Assembly: GCF_022606295.1 (NCBI RefSeq)
Contig: NZ_JAHHZS010000013.1
Span: 1 to 64,000, forward strand
DNA length: 64,000 nucleotides
Origin: Arthrobacter bambusae
GTDB taxonomy: Bacteria > Actinomycetota > Actinomycetes > Actinomycetales > Micrococcaceae
Direction: 5' to 3'
In this document: positions 18,877 to 28,540 of the stretch, piece by piece
Layout of the letters: each line of letters starts with the position of its first letter
Position numbering within the stretch: the stretch's first letter is position 1
Notes under the pieces: generated by a model
Told to the model about the DNA's origin: nothing
Database searches by the model: none
The model's input: only the letters and a program-made list of their open reading frames with translations
Position numbers and translations under genes: made by a program

Positions 18877-19332
18877 ATGGCGACTCAGGCACCAACCCCG
18901 GCGTACCCTCACGGAAATGATTCTGAACTGGCGCGGGAAGCACTGAAGACGCTGCGTCGCGCCGTTGAGGCGCACGCGGATCCGCAGCAGCCGGTGGAAA
19001 TGAAGGTTACCGATGGGGGGCAGCTGGAGATGCCCCGTGCTGCAGCGGATCTGATGATGAGAATCCTTGGGAAGATGGCAGCCGGGCAAGGGGTCACGGT
19101 GGTTCCCATGAATGCCGAACTCACGACACAGCAAGCAGCGGATATTCTGAATGTATCGCGCCCGTATCTGGTGGGGCTCCTTGAGTCCCAGGAAATCAAG
19201 TACCGAAGGGTCGGAACGCACAGGCGGGTACTCGCCGAGTCACTCTATGATTACAAGCGCCGCACGTCTGTAGCTCAGAAGGACGCCGCGGACGAGCTGT
19301 CAGCGCTGGGTCAGGACATGGGGATTATCTAG
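18877..19332 (+). CDS. Excisionase-type HTH antitoxin of a PIN toxin
   Basis: A 151-aa protein with a strong AGGAG ribosome site. The C-terminal half contains a MerR/excisionase-type helix-turn-helix (LTTQQAADILNVSRPYLVGL, about residues 89-108) followed by the wing KYRRVGTHRRV. The N-terminal 80 residues are helical. This layout is known for antitoxins paired with PIN-domain ribonucleases. The toxin gene starts one base after this stop. It probably binds its own promoter, in which 18-bp repeats lie. Confidence 0.8.
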   Translation: MATQAPTPAYPHGNDSELAREALKTLRRAVEAHADPQQPVEMKVTDGGQLEMPRAAADLMMRILGKMAAGQGVTVVPMNAELTTQQAADILNVSRPYLVGLLESQEIKYRRVGTHRRVLAESLYDYKRRTSVAQKDAADELSALGQDMGII

Positions 19333-19333
19333 A

Positions 19334-19888
19334 GTGGTCGTTACGGTCATTTACGATGCAAACGTCCTGTATCCGAGCATGCTCCGCGATCTTCTGATAC
19401 GAGTTGCTCAGGCGGGATTGGTTCGAGCCCGCTGGACGGAAGCCATACTCGACGAGACCTTCCGGAACCTGAAGGAGAACCGGCCGGACCTGGATCCGTT
19501 GAAGCTCGACCGCACCCGTGAGTTGATGTGCACCGCGATACCGGATTGCATCGTAGATGACTACCAGCCTCTGGAGCAGGTCTTCATGGACCTCCCGGAC
19601 CCGGGGGATGCCCATGTAATGGCAGCCGCTTTGAAGGTTCAGGCTCAAGTAATCGTCACCAACAACCTCAAGCATTTTCCGGCGGAAACGCTCAGCCCAT
19701 GGGGCGTGGAGGCCAAACATCCCGATGATTTCCTCATGGACCAGTTTTATTTAGATGCGGTGGAACTTCACATTGCTATACGCAACATGTCCGAGGCCTA
19801 CAGGAATCCACCGCTGGATGTTAACGATGTCTTGGACCGGCTCGATTCCGAGGGAATGCCTCAAATTGCTGCGGCTCTTCGCAGGTAA
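19334..19888 (+). CDS. PIN-domain ribonuclease toxin (VapC-like)
   Basis: A 184-aa PIN-domain protein. The acidic residues expected for Mg2+ binding are visible: Asp8 in VIYDANVLYPS, Glu in ILDETFRNL, Asp in DPGDAHVMAAA and the TNNLKHFP segment that carries the fourth acidic/Asn position. It starts with GTG one base after the HTH antitoxin stop, so translation is coupled. It is likely to cleave RNA when unbound. It lies just left of the first junction repeat and may belong to an island that began upstream. Confidence 0.82.
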   Translation: MVVTVIYDANVLYPSMLRDLLIRVAQAGLVRARWTEAILDETFRNLKENRPDLDPLKLDRTRELMCTAIPDCIVDDYQPLEQVFMDLPDPGDAHVMAAALKVQAQVIVTNNLKHFPAETLSPWGVEAKHPDDFLMDQFYLDAVELHIAIRNMSEAYRNPPLDVNDVLDRLDSEGMPQIAAALRR

Positions 19889-20093
19889 GCCGTAGACGTT
19901 GCTTCTCAAGCGTCCGCTCGGCGTTTCCCGGCGGGCCCTCGGTCTTGCGAGAGGCTTCGATGAAGGGTGAAAACCGCGAGTGGTTTTGCCGTGGCTCAAC
20001 GGGTCCCGTGGCCCGCGACGACCGCGTGTTCGTTACGGGCACTTGTTCGGCGTGATTCCAGGGACGGTTCAGATCTCGAAGGGGCAAAACGGC

Positions 20094-20280
20094 GTGTGCA
20101 CAATGTGAACACTTTGGCCTTCGGACTGGGTCGTACATCGGCCGGACTGGGCCGTACTCGGCATGTTTTCGGGAGTTCTCAGTGTTTCCGCGGCCTGGAA
20201 TGCGGTTCGAGTCCCACCTCGGGCACAGCTTTTTCGCAGGTCAGGGGCTTTTTGTCTTCTTACTGTTGACAAAGCTTGAC
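20094..20280 (+). repeat. Junction repeat copy 1 (att-like, tRNA-Leu 3' fragment)
   Basis: Palindrome-like GTGTGCACAATGTGAACAC (20094-20112, one mismatch) is followed by two direct repeats GGACTGGGTCGTAC (20123) and GGACTGGGCCGTAC (20144), 21 bp apart. Then comes GGTTCGAGTCCCACCTCGGG and CAC at 20204-20226, the T-loop and acceptor 3' strand of a tRNA-Leu. A left-end motif CTGTTGACAAAGCTTGAC follows at 20263-20280. The rest of the tRNA is missing. The 21-bp repeats look like integrase arm sites; the tRNA end is the core. Confidence 0.8.
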
Positions 20281-21285
20281 TTTTTGGAATTCTTCAGAAA
20301 GAAAATCCATCGCGTCGAGGGTAGGAAACCTCGACCCCGAGGAGATCACTACGCGGAGCAGGTCCGACGTTTCTCGAAGACTTGGCCCGAAATCCGCGCT
20401 GGGTGAGAGCTGAAATCGGGGCACGGGGCCATGCACGCGATGGAGCCGTTCCCGCCGCAGACGGCGACGGCAGTCAGTTTCAGGAACCCGGCGCACTTCG
20501 GAGTGCTGTTCCTTGACTAGGCGTGAGATCGGGGGCATGGCCACGCGAAAAGGGTCAACGAAAGCAGCTTCGCTCGAAGCGACGCTCCATAGTAGCCGCT
20601 TGCTCGTCTCGGATCATTGCCGCCGTCCCCACACGGAGGCGCTGGCCAATGTGCCGTACACGCCCGTCGCGCTGGGAAAGCACGACGCCGAGGCGGTCGA
20701 CCCTTGCTGTGGAATTAGCCAGGCCGGGGAGTTTTTCATGGAATAATCTCGGCGAGCTAAGCAAGAAATGAGTCACGACACCGATCGAGGGCTGTTAGAT
20801 GTCTCAGATTGTTGCCCTCAGCCGCTGCAACGCCAGCCTTGCCCGAAAAACGAAAGTGTCCGGTTGGCAAGGGACCTTCCGCCCACTTCCCGCCACCCGG
20901 GCGCTTATCTCGGTCGAGCGCTTGCCGATCTACGGCGCAATAGACTTGAACTTTTCCAACCGGCACCGTTCAGGTGCGCTTACACGCCCTAAATTCCATG
21001 AAGCAGCAGAGTACTGCCGGCATGTAGCGAAATATTCGGGGCCAAGGGACACTGACATTACTTGGGTAAGTTCTCTGGCATCACGTATTTCAGGTGTGCG
21101 TCATCAGTAAGTTTGTTGCGGCGTCCTAAGCTCTCATTCCCAATGACATCCCTAATCGAGGCATGCAAACCTAAGGTTCAGCCGCTGGCAGGAAACGCCG
21201 CTGGAGGAATCGTTCAGCTTTCATCAGTTCCGCGATTTGACGTTCTAAGATGATCCTTGGTCCGTTTTGTATGGGGGTGGTTGGA
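20281..21285. other. No supportable gene
   Basis: About 1 kb between the junction and the first cargo gene of island 1. Several short frames exist on both strands but none has a domain or a good ribosome site. Confidence 0.5.
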
Positions 21286-22533
21286 ATGGCGCGGAGTCGC
21301 GGATTTCTTGCAGAAATTCAACGTCAACAGCGGTTGGCTCAGCAGCGGGAGAATGCTTCTCAACGGGCGTCTGCGGCTGCCCAGGCAAGGGCGGAGAGAG
21401 CGCGGGCTGCCGCGGTTCGGGCTGCGGCGGCAGCGGAACGGGCGTCTGAGGCCCAGCGCAAGCGGCTCGAGAAGGAGGCCAATGCCGCGCACGTCGAGGC
21501 GCAGCAGGCCGTGGCCGAAAAGCTGAACGCGGACCTAGCCAACGAGTACTCGCAGATCGACGGACTCCTTGCTGCCACCCTGGAGTCAGACGACTGGGTT
21601 GACCTGCAGTCGCTGAAGCAGACAGTGCAGCACCCGCCATTCCCCCATCCCGAACTGGAAAGTCCGAATCCAGTTCCTAGACCCATTGAGGTACCCCCAG
21701 CTCCGGTTCGGCGCGAACCGGAGCCTCCAACGGGACTCTTCGGCCGGAAGAAGAAGCTCGAGGCGGCTCGCCAGGAGGCCGAGATCGAGTATGAGCAGGC
21801 CATGCGGGAGTGGACGGCGTACCGGGACTCGATCCCGGCAAAGGAGGCTGCGCTCAAAGCGACACGTGCTGCCTTCGAAAAGAAGAGGCTCGAGCAGCTC
21901 AAGGCTGAAACTTCCCGTTATGAGGGGGACTGCAAGGAGCGCGAGAAGGAGGTGGCCGAGCACAACGCTGCCATCGACGACCTTGAGGCCGCCCTCGGCT
22001 ACGGGGTAGCCGACGCGGTCGAGGAGTACGTCGGGATCGTTCTAGCTAACTCCCTCTATCCCGAGCGCTTCCCCGTTCAGCACGAGGCCAAGTTCGACCC
22101 GGATACGGCTGAGTTGAAGCTCACTGTTGCTGTGCCAGCACCGGACCAAGTCCGCACCGTGAAGGCCTATAGGTACGTCAAGGCCAGCGACGAGATCACC
22201 GAGACCCAGCTGTCGAAGGCGGAAGCGAGCAATCGCTACGCCTCCGCACTGCACCAGGTCGCGATCAGATCACTGCACGAGATCTTCGAGTCCGACCGTC
22301 AGGGCCTCATCCATGCGGTCTCCCTGCAGGTCGGCCCCCAGACGAAGGACCCCGCGACGGGGCGAAGCACGTTCATTCCGCTCGTCGCGGTGACCTCACC
22401 CCGGGAGACGTTCCTGGAGTTCGACCTCTCTGGTGTGGTCCCTGCTGCCACGCTCCAGCACCTCGGCGCTGCCGTGTCGAAGAACCCCTCGGCGCTGTCA
22501 GCGGTGGATCCCGCCGGCGTACGCCGTTCATGA
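21286..22533 (+). CDS. Coiled-coil protein paired with a DUF4041 gene
   Basis: A 415-aa protein. Residues 10-100 are an Ala/Glu/Arg-rich coiled coil. Then come a Pro-rich linker (about 105-150), a basic segment GLFGRKKKLEAA and a second coiled coil to about 230. A C-terminal globular domain ends LEFDLSGVVPAATLQHLG and VDPAGVRRS. There is no signal peptide. I chose the ATG at 21286. The next gene overlaps by ATGA. Similar pairs in actinobacteria are often labelled restriction-system proteins, from my recall only. A role as partner of the GIY-YIG protein is inferred. Confidence 0.6.
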   Translation: MARSRGFLAEIQRQQRLAQQRENASQRASAAAQARAERARAAAVRAAAAAERASEAQRKRLEKEANAAHVEAQQAVAEKLNADLANEYSQIDGLLAATLESDDWVDLQSLKQTVQHPPFPHPELESPNPVPRPIEVPPAPVRREPEPPTGLFGRKKKLEAARQEAEIEYEQAMREWTAYRDSIPAKEAALKATRAAFEKKRLEQLKAETSRYEGDCKEREKEVAEHNAAIDDLEAALGYGVADAVEEYVGIVLANSLYPERFPVQHEAKFDPDTAELKLTVAVPAPDQVRTVKAYRYVKASDEITETQLSKAEASNRYASALHQVAIRSLHEIFESDRQGLIHAVSLQVGPQTKDPATGRSTFIPLVAVTSPRETFLEFDLSGVVPAATLQHLGAAVSKNPSALSAVDPAGVRRS

Positions 22534-23918
22534 GCCCGGATCGCCTGCGGTTCAACCCGGCCCCCGGGTGGCCACCTGCACGGGCGGGGTGGACGCCCCC
22601 TGCGGGTTGGAGGCCGCCGAGCTCCTGGCCTCCGCCGCCGACGGGCTGGCAGCTCTGGATCCCCGACGGCGAGGATGAAGCGGTCGACGAGCCCACCGGT
22701 ATGCCGGATCCCGACTGTGCCGAGCTCGCGCAAGAGACAACGCAGGCAGGCGCCCTTGGTTCCGGGGGTGAGACGTCCACGGGGAGGATCGAAGCACTCG
22801 AGGCAGAGAACGCAAGACTCCGCCGACTCCTCGAGGACGCGTCCGCGGCGTCTGAAGCCGATGTTCAGCTCGATGACCAGAAGGTGCTGCAGGAAGTCGG
22901 CGTCTACCGGTACCACCACCCTCTTGAGAACGCCGCGGCATACCTGTCACGCCTCCAAGACGTCGAGTCCCGCGCGGCGGCCCTGATCCGCGACGGCCAC
23001 GCGATCGAGACGTCGAACATGTTCACTTTCGACAACTCGCTGGCCAAGGGACGGAAGATGTCCGCAGACATGGCCAAGCTAATGCTCCGCGCCTACAACG
23101 CCGAAGCCGACAACAGCATCCGCACGCTGAAGGCCGGCAACGTTTAGACGGCCAAGCGGCGACTGGAAGCCTCCCGCGTCGCGATCGCCCGATTGGGAGC
23201 GATAATGCAGATGCGCATCAGCGATGCCTACCATTCTCTCCGCATTGGGGAGATCGAGCTGACGGCTGACTGGCTGATGATGAAGCAGGAGGAGAAGGAG
23301 CGGGAGCGCGACGAGCGGGCCCGGCTCCGCGAGGAACGGCGCGTGGAGAAAGAGCTCGCGGAGGAACGTGCCAGGCTCGACAAGGAACGCGCGCTGCTCA
23401 TGCAGACGCTCGAGACCCTCACCGCCGCCGGGACCACGAACGACGACCTCGTCCGGCGGCTCGCCGAAATCGACCAGGCGATCGCGGAGAACGACTACCG
23501 TGCAGCCAACATCCGCGCAGGCTACGTCTACGTCATCTCCAACCGAGGAGCGTTCGGCAAGGGAGTCGTCAAGATCGGCCTGACCCGCCGGCTCGACCCC
23601 ACGGACCGTGTCAGCGAGCTCAGCGGAGCCTCTGTCCCCTTCCGCTTCGACATCCATACCATCTACTTCTCCGAAGATGCCGTCACCCTCGAAGCCGATC
23701 TACACCGTCACTTCGCAGACCGCGCCGTGAATCAGGCGAACGCCCGGAAGGAGTTCTTCTTCGCCACACCGGCCGAGGTACGGGACGTCCTAGCAGGCAA
23801 AGTCGGTAATCTCCTCGAGTTCACCGAAGAGGCTGAGGCGACCGAATACTTCCAGTCTTTGGGCGCGTGGCCTCCCCAGCGAAGAGCATTAGACGGCGGA
23901 TTAGAAACATCGAGCTGA
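22530..23918 (+). pseudogene. DUF4041/GIY-YIG protein split by an amber stop
   Basis: One continuous frame of 463 codons. The N-terminal part holds a Pro-rich segment and the DUF4041-like region (QEVGVYRYHHPLENAAAYLS). A TAG at 23145-23147 interrupts it after LKAGNV, yet the same frame continues with no further break through the coiled coil EEKERERDERARL to a GIY-YIG (T5orf172) nuclease domain. Its motifs are GYVYVISN and VKIGLTRRLDPTDRV, with Glu in HRHFADRAVNQ further on. A restart at ATG 23205 is possible. A nuclease domain tied to DUF4041 is typical of phage-related and defence genes. Either a recent nonsense mutation or readthrough explains the stop. Confidence 0.75.
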
Positions 23919-23973
23919 CGAGATAACAGACGGAACGTTATATGCGGCTGTCGCACCTTGACGAACTGGCACG

Positions 23974-24450
23974 GTGCTGAATGCGAACCTCCCCAACCCT
24001 CAGACACGAAGGGTGCCCATGTCATGCGGATCGGAAGGCCGCCTTATCGGTAAGGGCGGGAAGACGCCCGCATCGTTCCCGTGGATCCGTGATGCCCCTG
24101 TGCTGGTCTACTGGGGCGACATGGACTGCGACGGCTACGAGATCCTGGATGGCTACCGGGCCGACTTCGGGCGCGACATCGAGTCGATCCTCATGGGACC
24201 GGAGGCCTACGAGGCCTACGAGGTCTTCGGCACAGAACTGGACCAGACGGGCCGGGTGCTCCAGCCCGGCAAGCCGAGGCCGGTGGAGACGCTCCGCGCA
24301 GAAGAGCGGATGGTGTACCTGCGTCTCCTCGATCCGCAGCATACCGGCCACCGGCGCGTCGAGCAGGAACGGATCCCCCTCGCCAGGGCGCTGGAAAAAG
24401 TGGAGTTGGTTCGCCGGAGGTTGGACCGGTGCGAAATCTTTGGGCCCTGA
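23974..24450 (+). pseudogene. JetD (Wadjet nuclease) C-terminal remnant
   Basis: From about 24040 the frame reads VLVYWGDMDCDGYEILDGYR, the TOPRIM-like active-site segment of JetD (DUF2220), in which WGDxDxDG binds metal. It then continues to VEQERIPLARALEKVELV, the conserved C-terminal end. The N-terminal DUF3322 half and JetA, JetB and JetC are absent. Wadjet systems cut circular plasmid DNA; this fragment cannot act alone. It shows that a Wadjet operon once entered this locus. Confidence 0.7.
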
Positions 24451-25084
24451 CGTAAATTGGGTGCTGTTTGCAAGGCCTCTTGGGGTGACATGCAGAAATC
24501 CGGAATTACGTTCAACACCAACCGGATGCCGGAGAAGTGGCGCCACCATTTCAAGATCTACCGCGCCAAGATCAGCGTCTATCTGGACACGGCTGACTTC
24601 GGGCGCAGGGGATCGAGGAACCTTCGTTAGTCACGAAGACGGGACCGGTAAAATCGGGAGGTGAAGCACTCCGGATCAAGCGGAAGTCCCCGGCGGCCTG
24701 CCTTCCCGGCCAGCGAATCAGGGCAGTCGTGCACCGCAGCAGCAAGACGCGGATCAGCTTCATGGCGGAACCCTGGACCGGCGCGGAGCAGGAATACTGG
24801 ATCGAGGGTTGACGCGGCCGCCGACAAGTACCTTGAGTTGCTGACTGTCGCACTGGAAGACGGCAAGATCATCGGCGACGAAGCGAAAGCACTAAGCAAC
24901 CGAGGAATTGGGCCAATCTCCCCTCTACACCGTCTATAACGCTCACGCCTGTAGGACGTGATGCATGAAAAACAGGCTCGATGGCAAGGGGAGTTAGTAA
25001 TCTAGCTATTCCTGGTAGGCGGACGAACCAGCGCACCCCCAGGACAGCCGCGCTCGATGTGACTGGGGGCAGGATGGACCGGCC
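24451..25084. other. Remnant stretch
   Basis: About 630 bases without an intact gene. A 46-codon frame at 24490-24630 (MQKSGITFNTNRMPEKWRHH) may be the end of a former cargo gene, but I do not recognise it. Confidence 0.45.
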
Positions 25085-27514
25085 TCAAGCAATTGCAGCT
25101 TCAAGGCTGCTTCCGGAGTTGGGCGCACGGCTTGCTAGAAGCACGGCGTCCAACTCCAACGCAGTACACATGTCCATAAAATGCTTGGAATCATGGTTTC
25201 GCATGAGTTCAAACACGGCATGAAGAACGGAAACAGCCTCGGGACGATTGACTCCCCGCGTGGTCTCCACGCGCTCTTGGTGCGAGTATTGATGCAGGTA
25301 AGTGACCAATCTCTGACGTGTCAGGCCATCATCAACCTGGTCAATTGCTGCTTGCATCTGAAGTCTGAAATCACCCATTAGGGCGGGGAATTTGAAGCTA
25401 AGAAATCCTTCCAACATCCGTCGGCAAATGTTGGGAAGGATGATGGCCGCGTCCATCTCGTGCTCAATTGTGGGTTCGCCTTGGCACGAGATCAGCGTTG
25501 AGGCCGCCCTCCAAAACAGATAGTGGTATTCCGATCTCAGGCGTGTACGAAGCGCCTTGTGCTCCTTGTTTTGGTCAGACCCCCAATCGCGCCAGACGGG
25601 CACGCGACGTGCAACCCCTACTTCCACTCTCCTGCCCTGAGCCTGTAGCTCGAGAATCTTGAAGCGGCGCCCTTGTTTCATTACGCTGCTTTGGAGCCGA
25701 TCTAGTTGGTTGGACCAAATCCGGAAAAGTTCGAAGTTGTGGGTCATCAGGAAGACCTGGCCACAGTCGCGGGTGGGCTTCTGGCCGCATGAACAATCCA
25801 GTGGTGCTCCGCACGAGCAAATGGAAGGCTGGACCAATTCCGACCAAAGTAGGCTCGACGCGCCGACTGTAAAGTTCTCGTCCAAGCTAGACACGGGATC
25901 GTCAATAACGATGATTTGGTCACGACGGCTCCGACCTCCGGTGTTAAGGCTCCGGACGAAGTAGAGCAACGCCAGAGCCGTGCATTCGCCCTCACTCAGG
26001 TGCAGAGCCGGCTCACCGTGCCTATATATCGCGTAGCGATTGCCTTCCACAGGCTCCACCCTGAGGTCGGACCTGCCCAGAAGGGTTTGCAGACGGTGGT
26101 TTAGCCATTCGGCCGGGGGCGCAGGATCAAGCTCGGCATTTTCTAGCTCAGTGATGACACGCCGAGTATCTTTGATCGCCTTGGCATTGTCTTCAACAGC
26201 CATTGCGGCAGCGTCTGCATCATGTAGTGCCGCCATATAGGTCTCTTGTTGCTCACCGATCCAAAAGGCTTCCAGGCTTTGACAAGCCGACTTCCGAACA
26301 GCTTCAAACCGGGTACTTCTGTCGTTGTGGGTAGCAAGGAGCTTTTTGAGCGGCCTGACGTCCGGAATCGAAAACGACTTAGTCCGCCAACTCTCCGGAA
26401 GAGGAGCCGCAGCATGTAGATGCTGCTGCTTGCGTTCGAGGAACTCCCGGAGCTTCTCCAGTTCGCTAAGATCTATTTGAATTTGGATCTTCAGTGAGCT
26501 TCGAAGCAGGTCATATTCGGTCCGAAACTCTGGGTAGAGCAGTCCCGACTCAGGAAAAAGCGCGTGCAACTTGCCTAACGACGCGACCAGGGCTTCGAGC
26601 TGTTTGCCGAGCAGGCGTAAATCATTTTGCAGCTCACGCGAGCTGGAGTCGAAGTGGCGGTTTAGAGCCTCTAGGCGCTCTTGAGACAACTCGCCCGTAC
26701 AGAAGAGGCACACATGCTCATGGTTGTGGAGATCCAGACCTTGTTGTACCCAAGCAGCCCGTTCGGGGTGTGCTGCCAAAGTATCAATGACTCGTGCTGT
26801 TGGGATCCGTTCGAAAACACCGCTGATGGTCGAACACGAGAGAGGCTCTATAGCTGAAATCAGAGGTATGTCGACCTCCTTTAGGAACGTGCTCTGAGCT
26901 TTCGCTATCTCTTCTTCGGTCCTAAAATCACTGCGCTCCTCAAGCGGCATCGCGAAGGGTAGTCGCTTCAAGACGTTGCGAGCGTCGTAACCTCGACCGT
27001 AGCCGTCTACCCCGCCAAGGGTGGACGTAACGAGTGTCCCGATGCTCTTAAGAATGGCGTTAGGAAGCGCCTGCTTGCGCTTGGCTTCTTTCGTCAAAGA
27101 GTCGGTTAGGCGCGACAAGTCGTCCAAGCGCGTACGCGCGGCTCGGAGCTCTTTCTCACGGTTCGCGTTTGCCTTGCCGATTGCCAAGAGTGCTTTGGCC
27201 TCGCCGACCGAAAAGTCGAAGCAATCGGCAACATAATCCTTGTTGAAGACTGACATCCGATCCCAAAAGGCATCCTCAGAAGATACAACGGTTCTCGTCT
27301 CTGTGATTCCCTTACCGGAAACCTCCACAGAGACGCCGGCTTCCCATGCATCGGGTGATTGGGCGGGGGAAAGGAGTGACGCTAAGGTCGACTTGCCAGT
27401 GCCGTTGTTGGCATAGATGAGATTGATGTCGCTGAAGCCTGTGAAATCGCTGCTGGGAGACCAGTTCTGAAAGATGCGGAAATTTTTGATGGACCGGACG
27501 TTCTCTATGCGCAA
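25085..27514 (-). CDS. AAA_13 ATPase with zinc hook, RloC-like
   Basis: An 809-aa SMC/ABC-like ATPase. Walker A ANNGTGKST is at 35-43, a central coiled coil carries a CLFC hook near 267-270, the ABC signature LSEGECTAL is near 505 and Walker B IIVIDDPVSSLDE near 538. The switch His lies in MTHNFELF near 590. Between Walker B and the His a Cys-rich insert (CSCGAPLDCSCGQ, then CG) may bind another zinc. The C-terminal domain has RSEYHYLF near 660, which could be the Arg-Glu-His cluster of anticodon nucleases such as RloC/PrrC, but this match is weak. The start is TTG after a GGGGG site. Most relatives act in phage defence. No partner gene adjoins it. Confidence 0.78.
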   Translation of the reverse strand: MRIENVRSIKNFRIFQNWSPSSDFTGFSDINLIYANNGTGKSTLASLLSPAQSPDAWEAGVSVEVSGKGITETRTVVSSEDAFWDRMSVFNKDYVADCFDFSVGEAKALLAIGKANANREKELRAARTRLDDLSRLTDSLTKEAKRKQALPNAILKSIGTLVTSTLGGVDGYGRGYDARNVLKRLPFAMPLEERSDFRTEEEIAKAQSTFLKEVDIPLISAIEPLSCSTISGVFERIPTARVIDTLAAHPERAAWVQQGLDLHNHEHVCLFCTGELSQERLEALNRHFDSSSRELQNDLRLLGKQLEALVASLGKLHALFPESGLLYPEFRTEYDLLRSSLKIQIQIDLSELEKLREFLERKQQHLHAAAPLPESWRTKSFSIPDVRPLKKLLATHNDRSTRFEAVRKSACQSLEAFWIGEQQETYMAALHDADAAAMAVEDNAKAIKDTRRVITELENAELDPAPPAEWLNHRLQTLLGRSDLRVEPVEGNRYAIYRHGEPALHLSEGECTALALLYFVRSLNTGGRSRRDQIIVIDDPVSSLDENFTVGASSLLWSELVQPSICSCGAPLDCSCGQKPTRDCGQVFLMTHNFELFRIWSNQLDRLQSSVMKQGRRFKILELQAQGRRVEVGVARRVPVWRDWGSDQNKEHKALRTRLRSEYHYLFWRAASTLISCQGEPTIEHEMDAAIILPNICRRMLEGFLSFKFPALMGDFRLQMQAAIDQVDDGLTRQRLVTYLHQYSHQERVETTRGVNRPEAVSVLHAVFELMRNHDSKHFMDMCTALELDAVLLASRAPNSGSSLEAAIA

Positions 27515-28102
27515 TTTTTCCCCCGACTTATATGTGCCTGAGTCATCCTAATTCGTGCTGGTGCCGTGTCGACGATGACACGGCGGCATCGGGAAAACTA
27601 AGGATGGACGGGTAGATATCGCCGTGGTCAGCTCGGCGTTCTCGCAGCTACTTTCACTCCCGTGGTTTGAACGCCGATACCGAAGATTCTTTAGGGCTGG
27701 GGCAGTGGCGACTTTAGAGGGTATTTCAGAAACGGTAGTTGGGGTGTCACCACAATGGTCGGGCTCGTGTCGCCCGGCAGCACGGTGAAAATCGTGGATC
27801 ACACCCACGTGGACACCATGCAAAACGTCCGTTCGCACCTTCATTTTTCTGCCTATGCTCTCATGGGACATGAGCAATCATCAGCCCGGGACCCGAGGCG
27901 TGTACGCAAGAAACTTGACAGGATCCAGTATGGTCAAAGTTAGAAGAAGCTGCCCTCCTCCCAGCGCAAGTTTCGATTCTGCAGTACTCGAGGACCGGAG
28001 CTGCAGGCCGACCCGCGGCGCTGAATTTGCCTGGCGATAGTCACCCGAACCCTCGACTTGCAAGTGACACGGAAGTCGCAGGAACATCGGGCATAGCTTA
28101 AG
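27515..28102. other. No supportable gene
   Basis: About 590 bases upstream of the AAA ATPase start. No gene or repeat recognised; it probably holds the ATPase promoter. Confidence 0.5.
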
Positions 28103-28133
28103 AGGGACCCCTGCCTGCCGCAGGGGTCTCTCT
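28103..28133 (+). terminator. Intrinsic terminator
   Basis: GAGGGACCCCTGC pairs with GCAGGGGTCTCTC around a short loop and is followed by TTTG. It lies before the leader of the 28541 gene with no clear gene ending upstream, so it may insulate that leader. Confidence 0.65.
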
Positions 28134-28245
28134 TTGCGAAGGCCAGAAGCACTGCTGATGATCCGCGTGCACAGTTAAATTTGGAGCGACTGCTAACTTA
28201 AGGAGTAGATACGAACGTGCGCTGTTACGCGTAACCAAAAACCTA

Positions 28246-28427
28246 TTGACACGACCCGCCACCATGATTCGTATAGGTAGCCTGATAGCAGCCTTCAGAC
28301 CGTGTGATCATCGCCGTTGAATTGGTAACGGCATACGGGGCATACTGCCTCAACAACCTTCAAACCTCTGCAACAGCAGGGGTTTTTGTCTTTTAAGCAC
28401 CGAAAGGAGCCAACCTCTATGCCCTAA
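28246..28427 (+). promoter_or_regulatory. Leader with two-codon frame, attenuator-like
   Basis: A TTGACA -35 box (28246) stands near CGTATAGGT as a possible -10. The leader has a hairpin CCTCTG/CAGGGG with a T-rich tail (about 28365-28395). Then an AAGGAG ribosome site lies nine bases before ATG-CCC-TAA (28419-28427), a Met-Pro frame of two codons. A strong terminator follows at 28452. This order (promoter, hairpin, tiny frame, terminator, gene) fits translation-dependent control of readthrough. Confidence 0.5.
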
Positions 28428-28451
28428 GTCAGCCTCAAAATCATGACCCCT

Positions 28452-28484
28452 AAAAGGACCGTCCCCTGGACGGTCCTTTTCTTT
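28452..28484 (+). terminator. Strong intrinsic terminator in the leader
   Basis: AAAAGGACCGTCC and GGACGGTCCTTTT form a perfect 13-bp stem with a 3-base loop (28452-28480), followed by CTTTT. It lies 57 bases before the next start codon on the same strand. Confidence 0.8.
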
Positions 28485-28540
28485 TGCCCTTATCCGAAAC
28501 TTCCGGGCGCCGCAGACGCCCTCAGACACAGAAGGTAACC

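Noticed and set aside
20264-20280. TTGACA in the left-end motif as an ordinary promoter
   Set aside because: No -10 box at a suitable distance and the whole word is repeated at the second junction; an element-end role is more likely.
28310-28385. tRNA-like stretch with a D-arm-like GCCG/CGGC and TTGGTAA loop
   Set aside because: No acceptor stem, no valid anticodon stem and no proper T-arm can be built; the hairpins fit a leader better.
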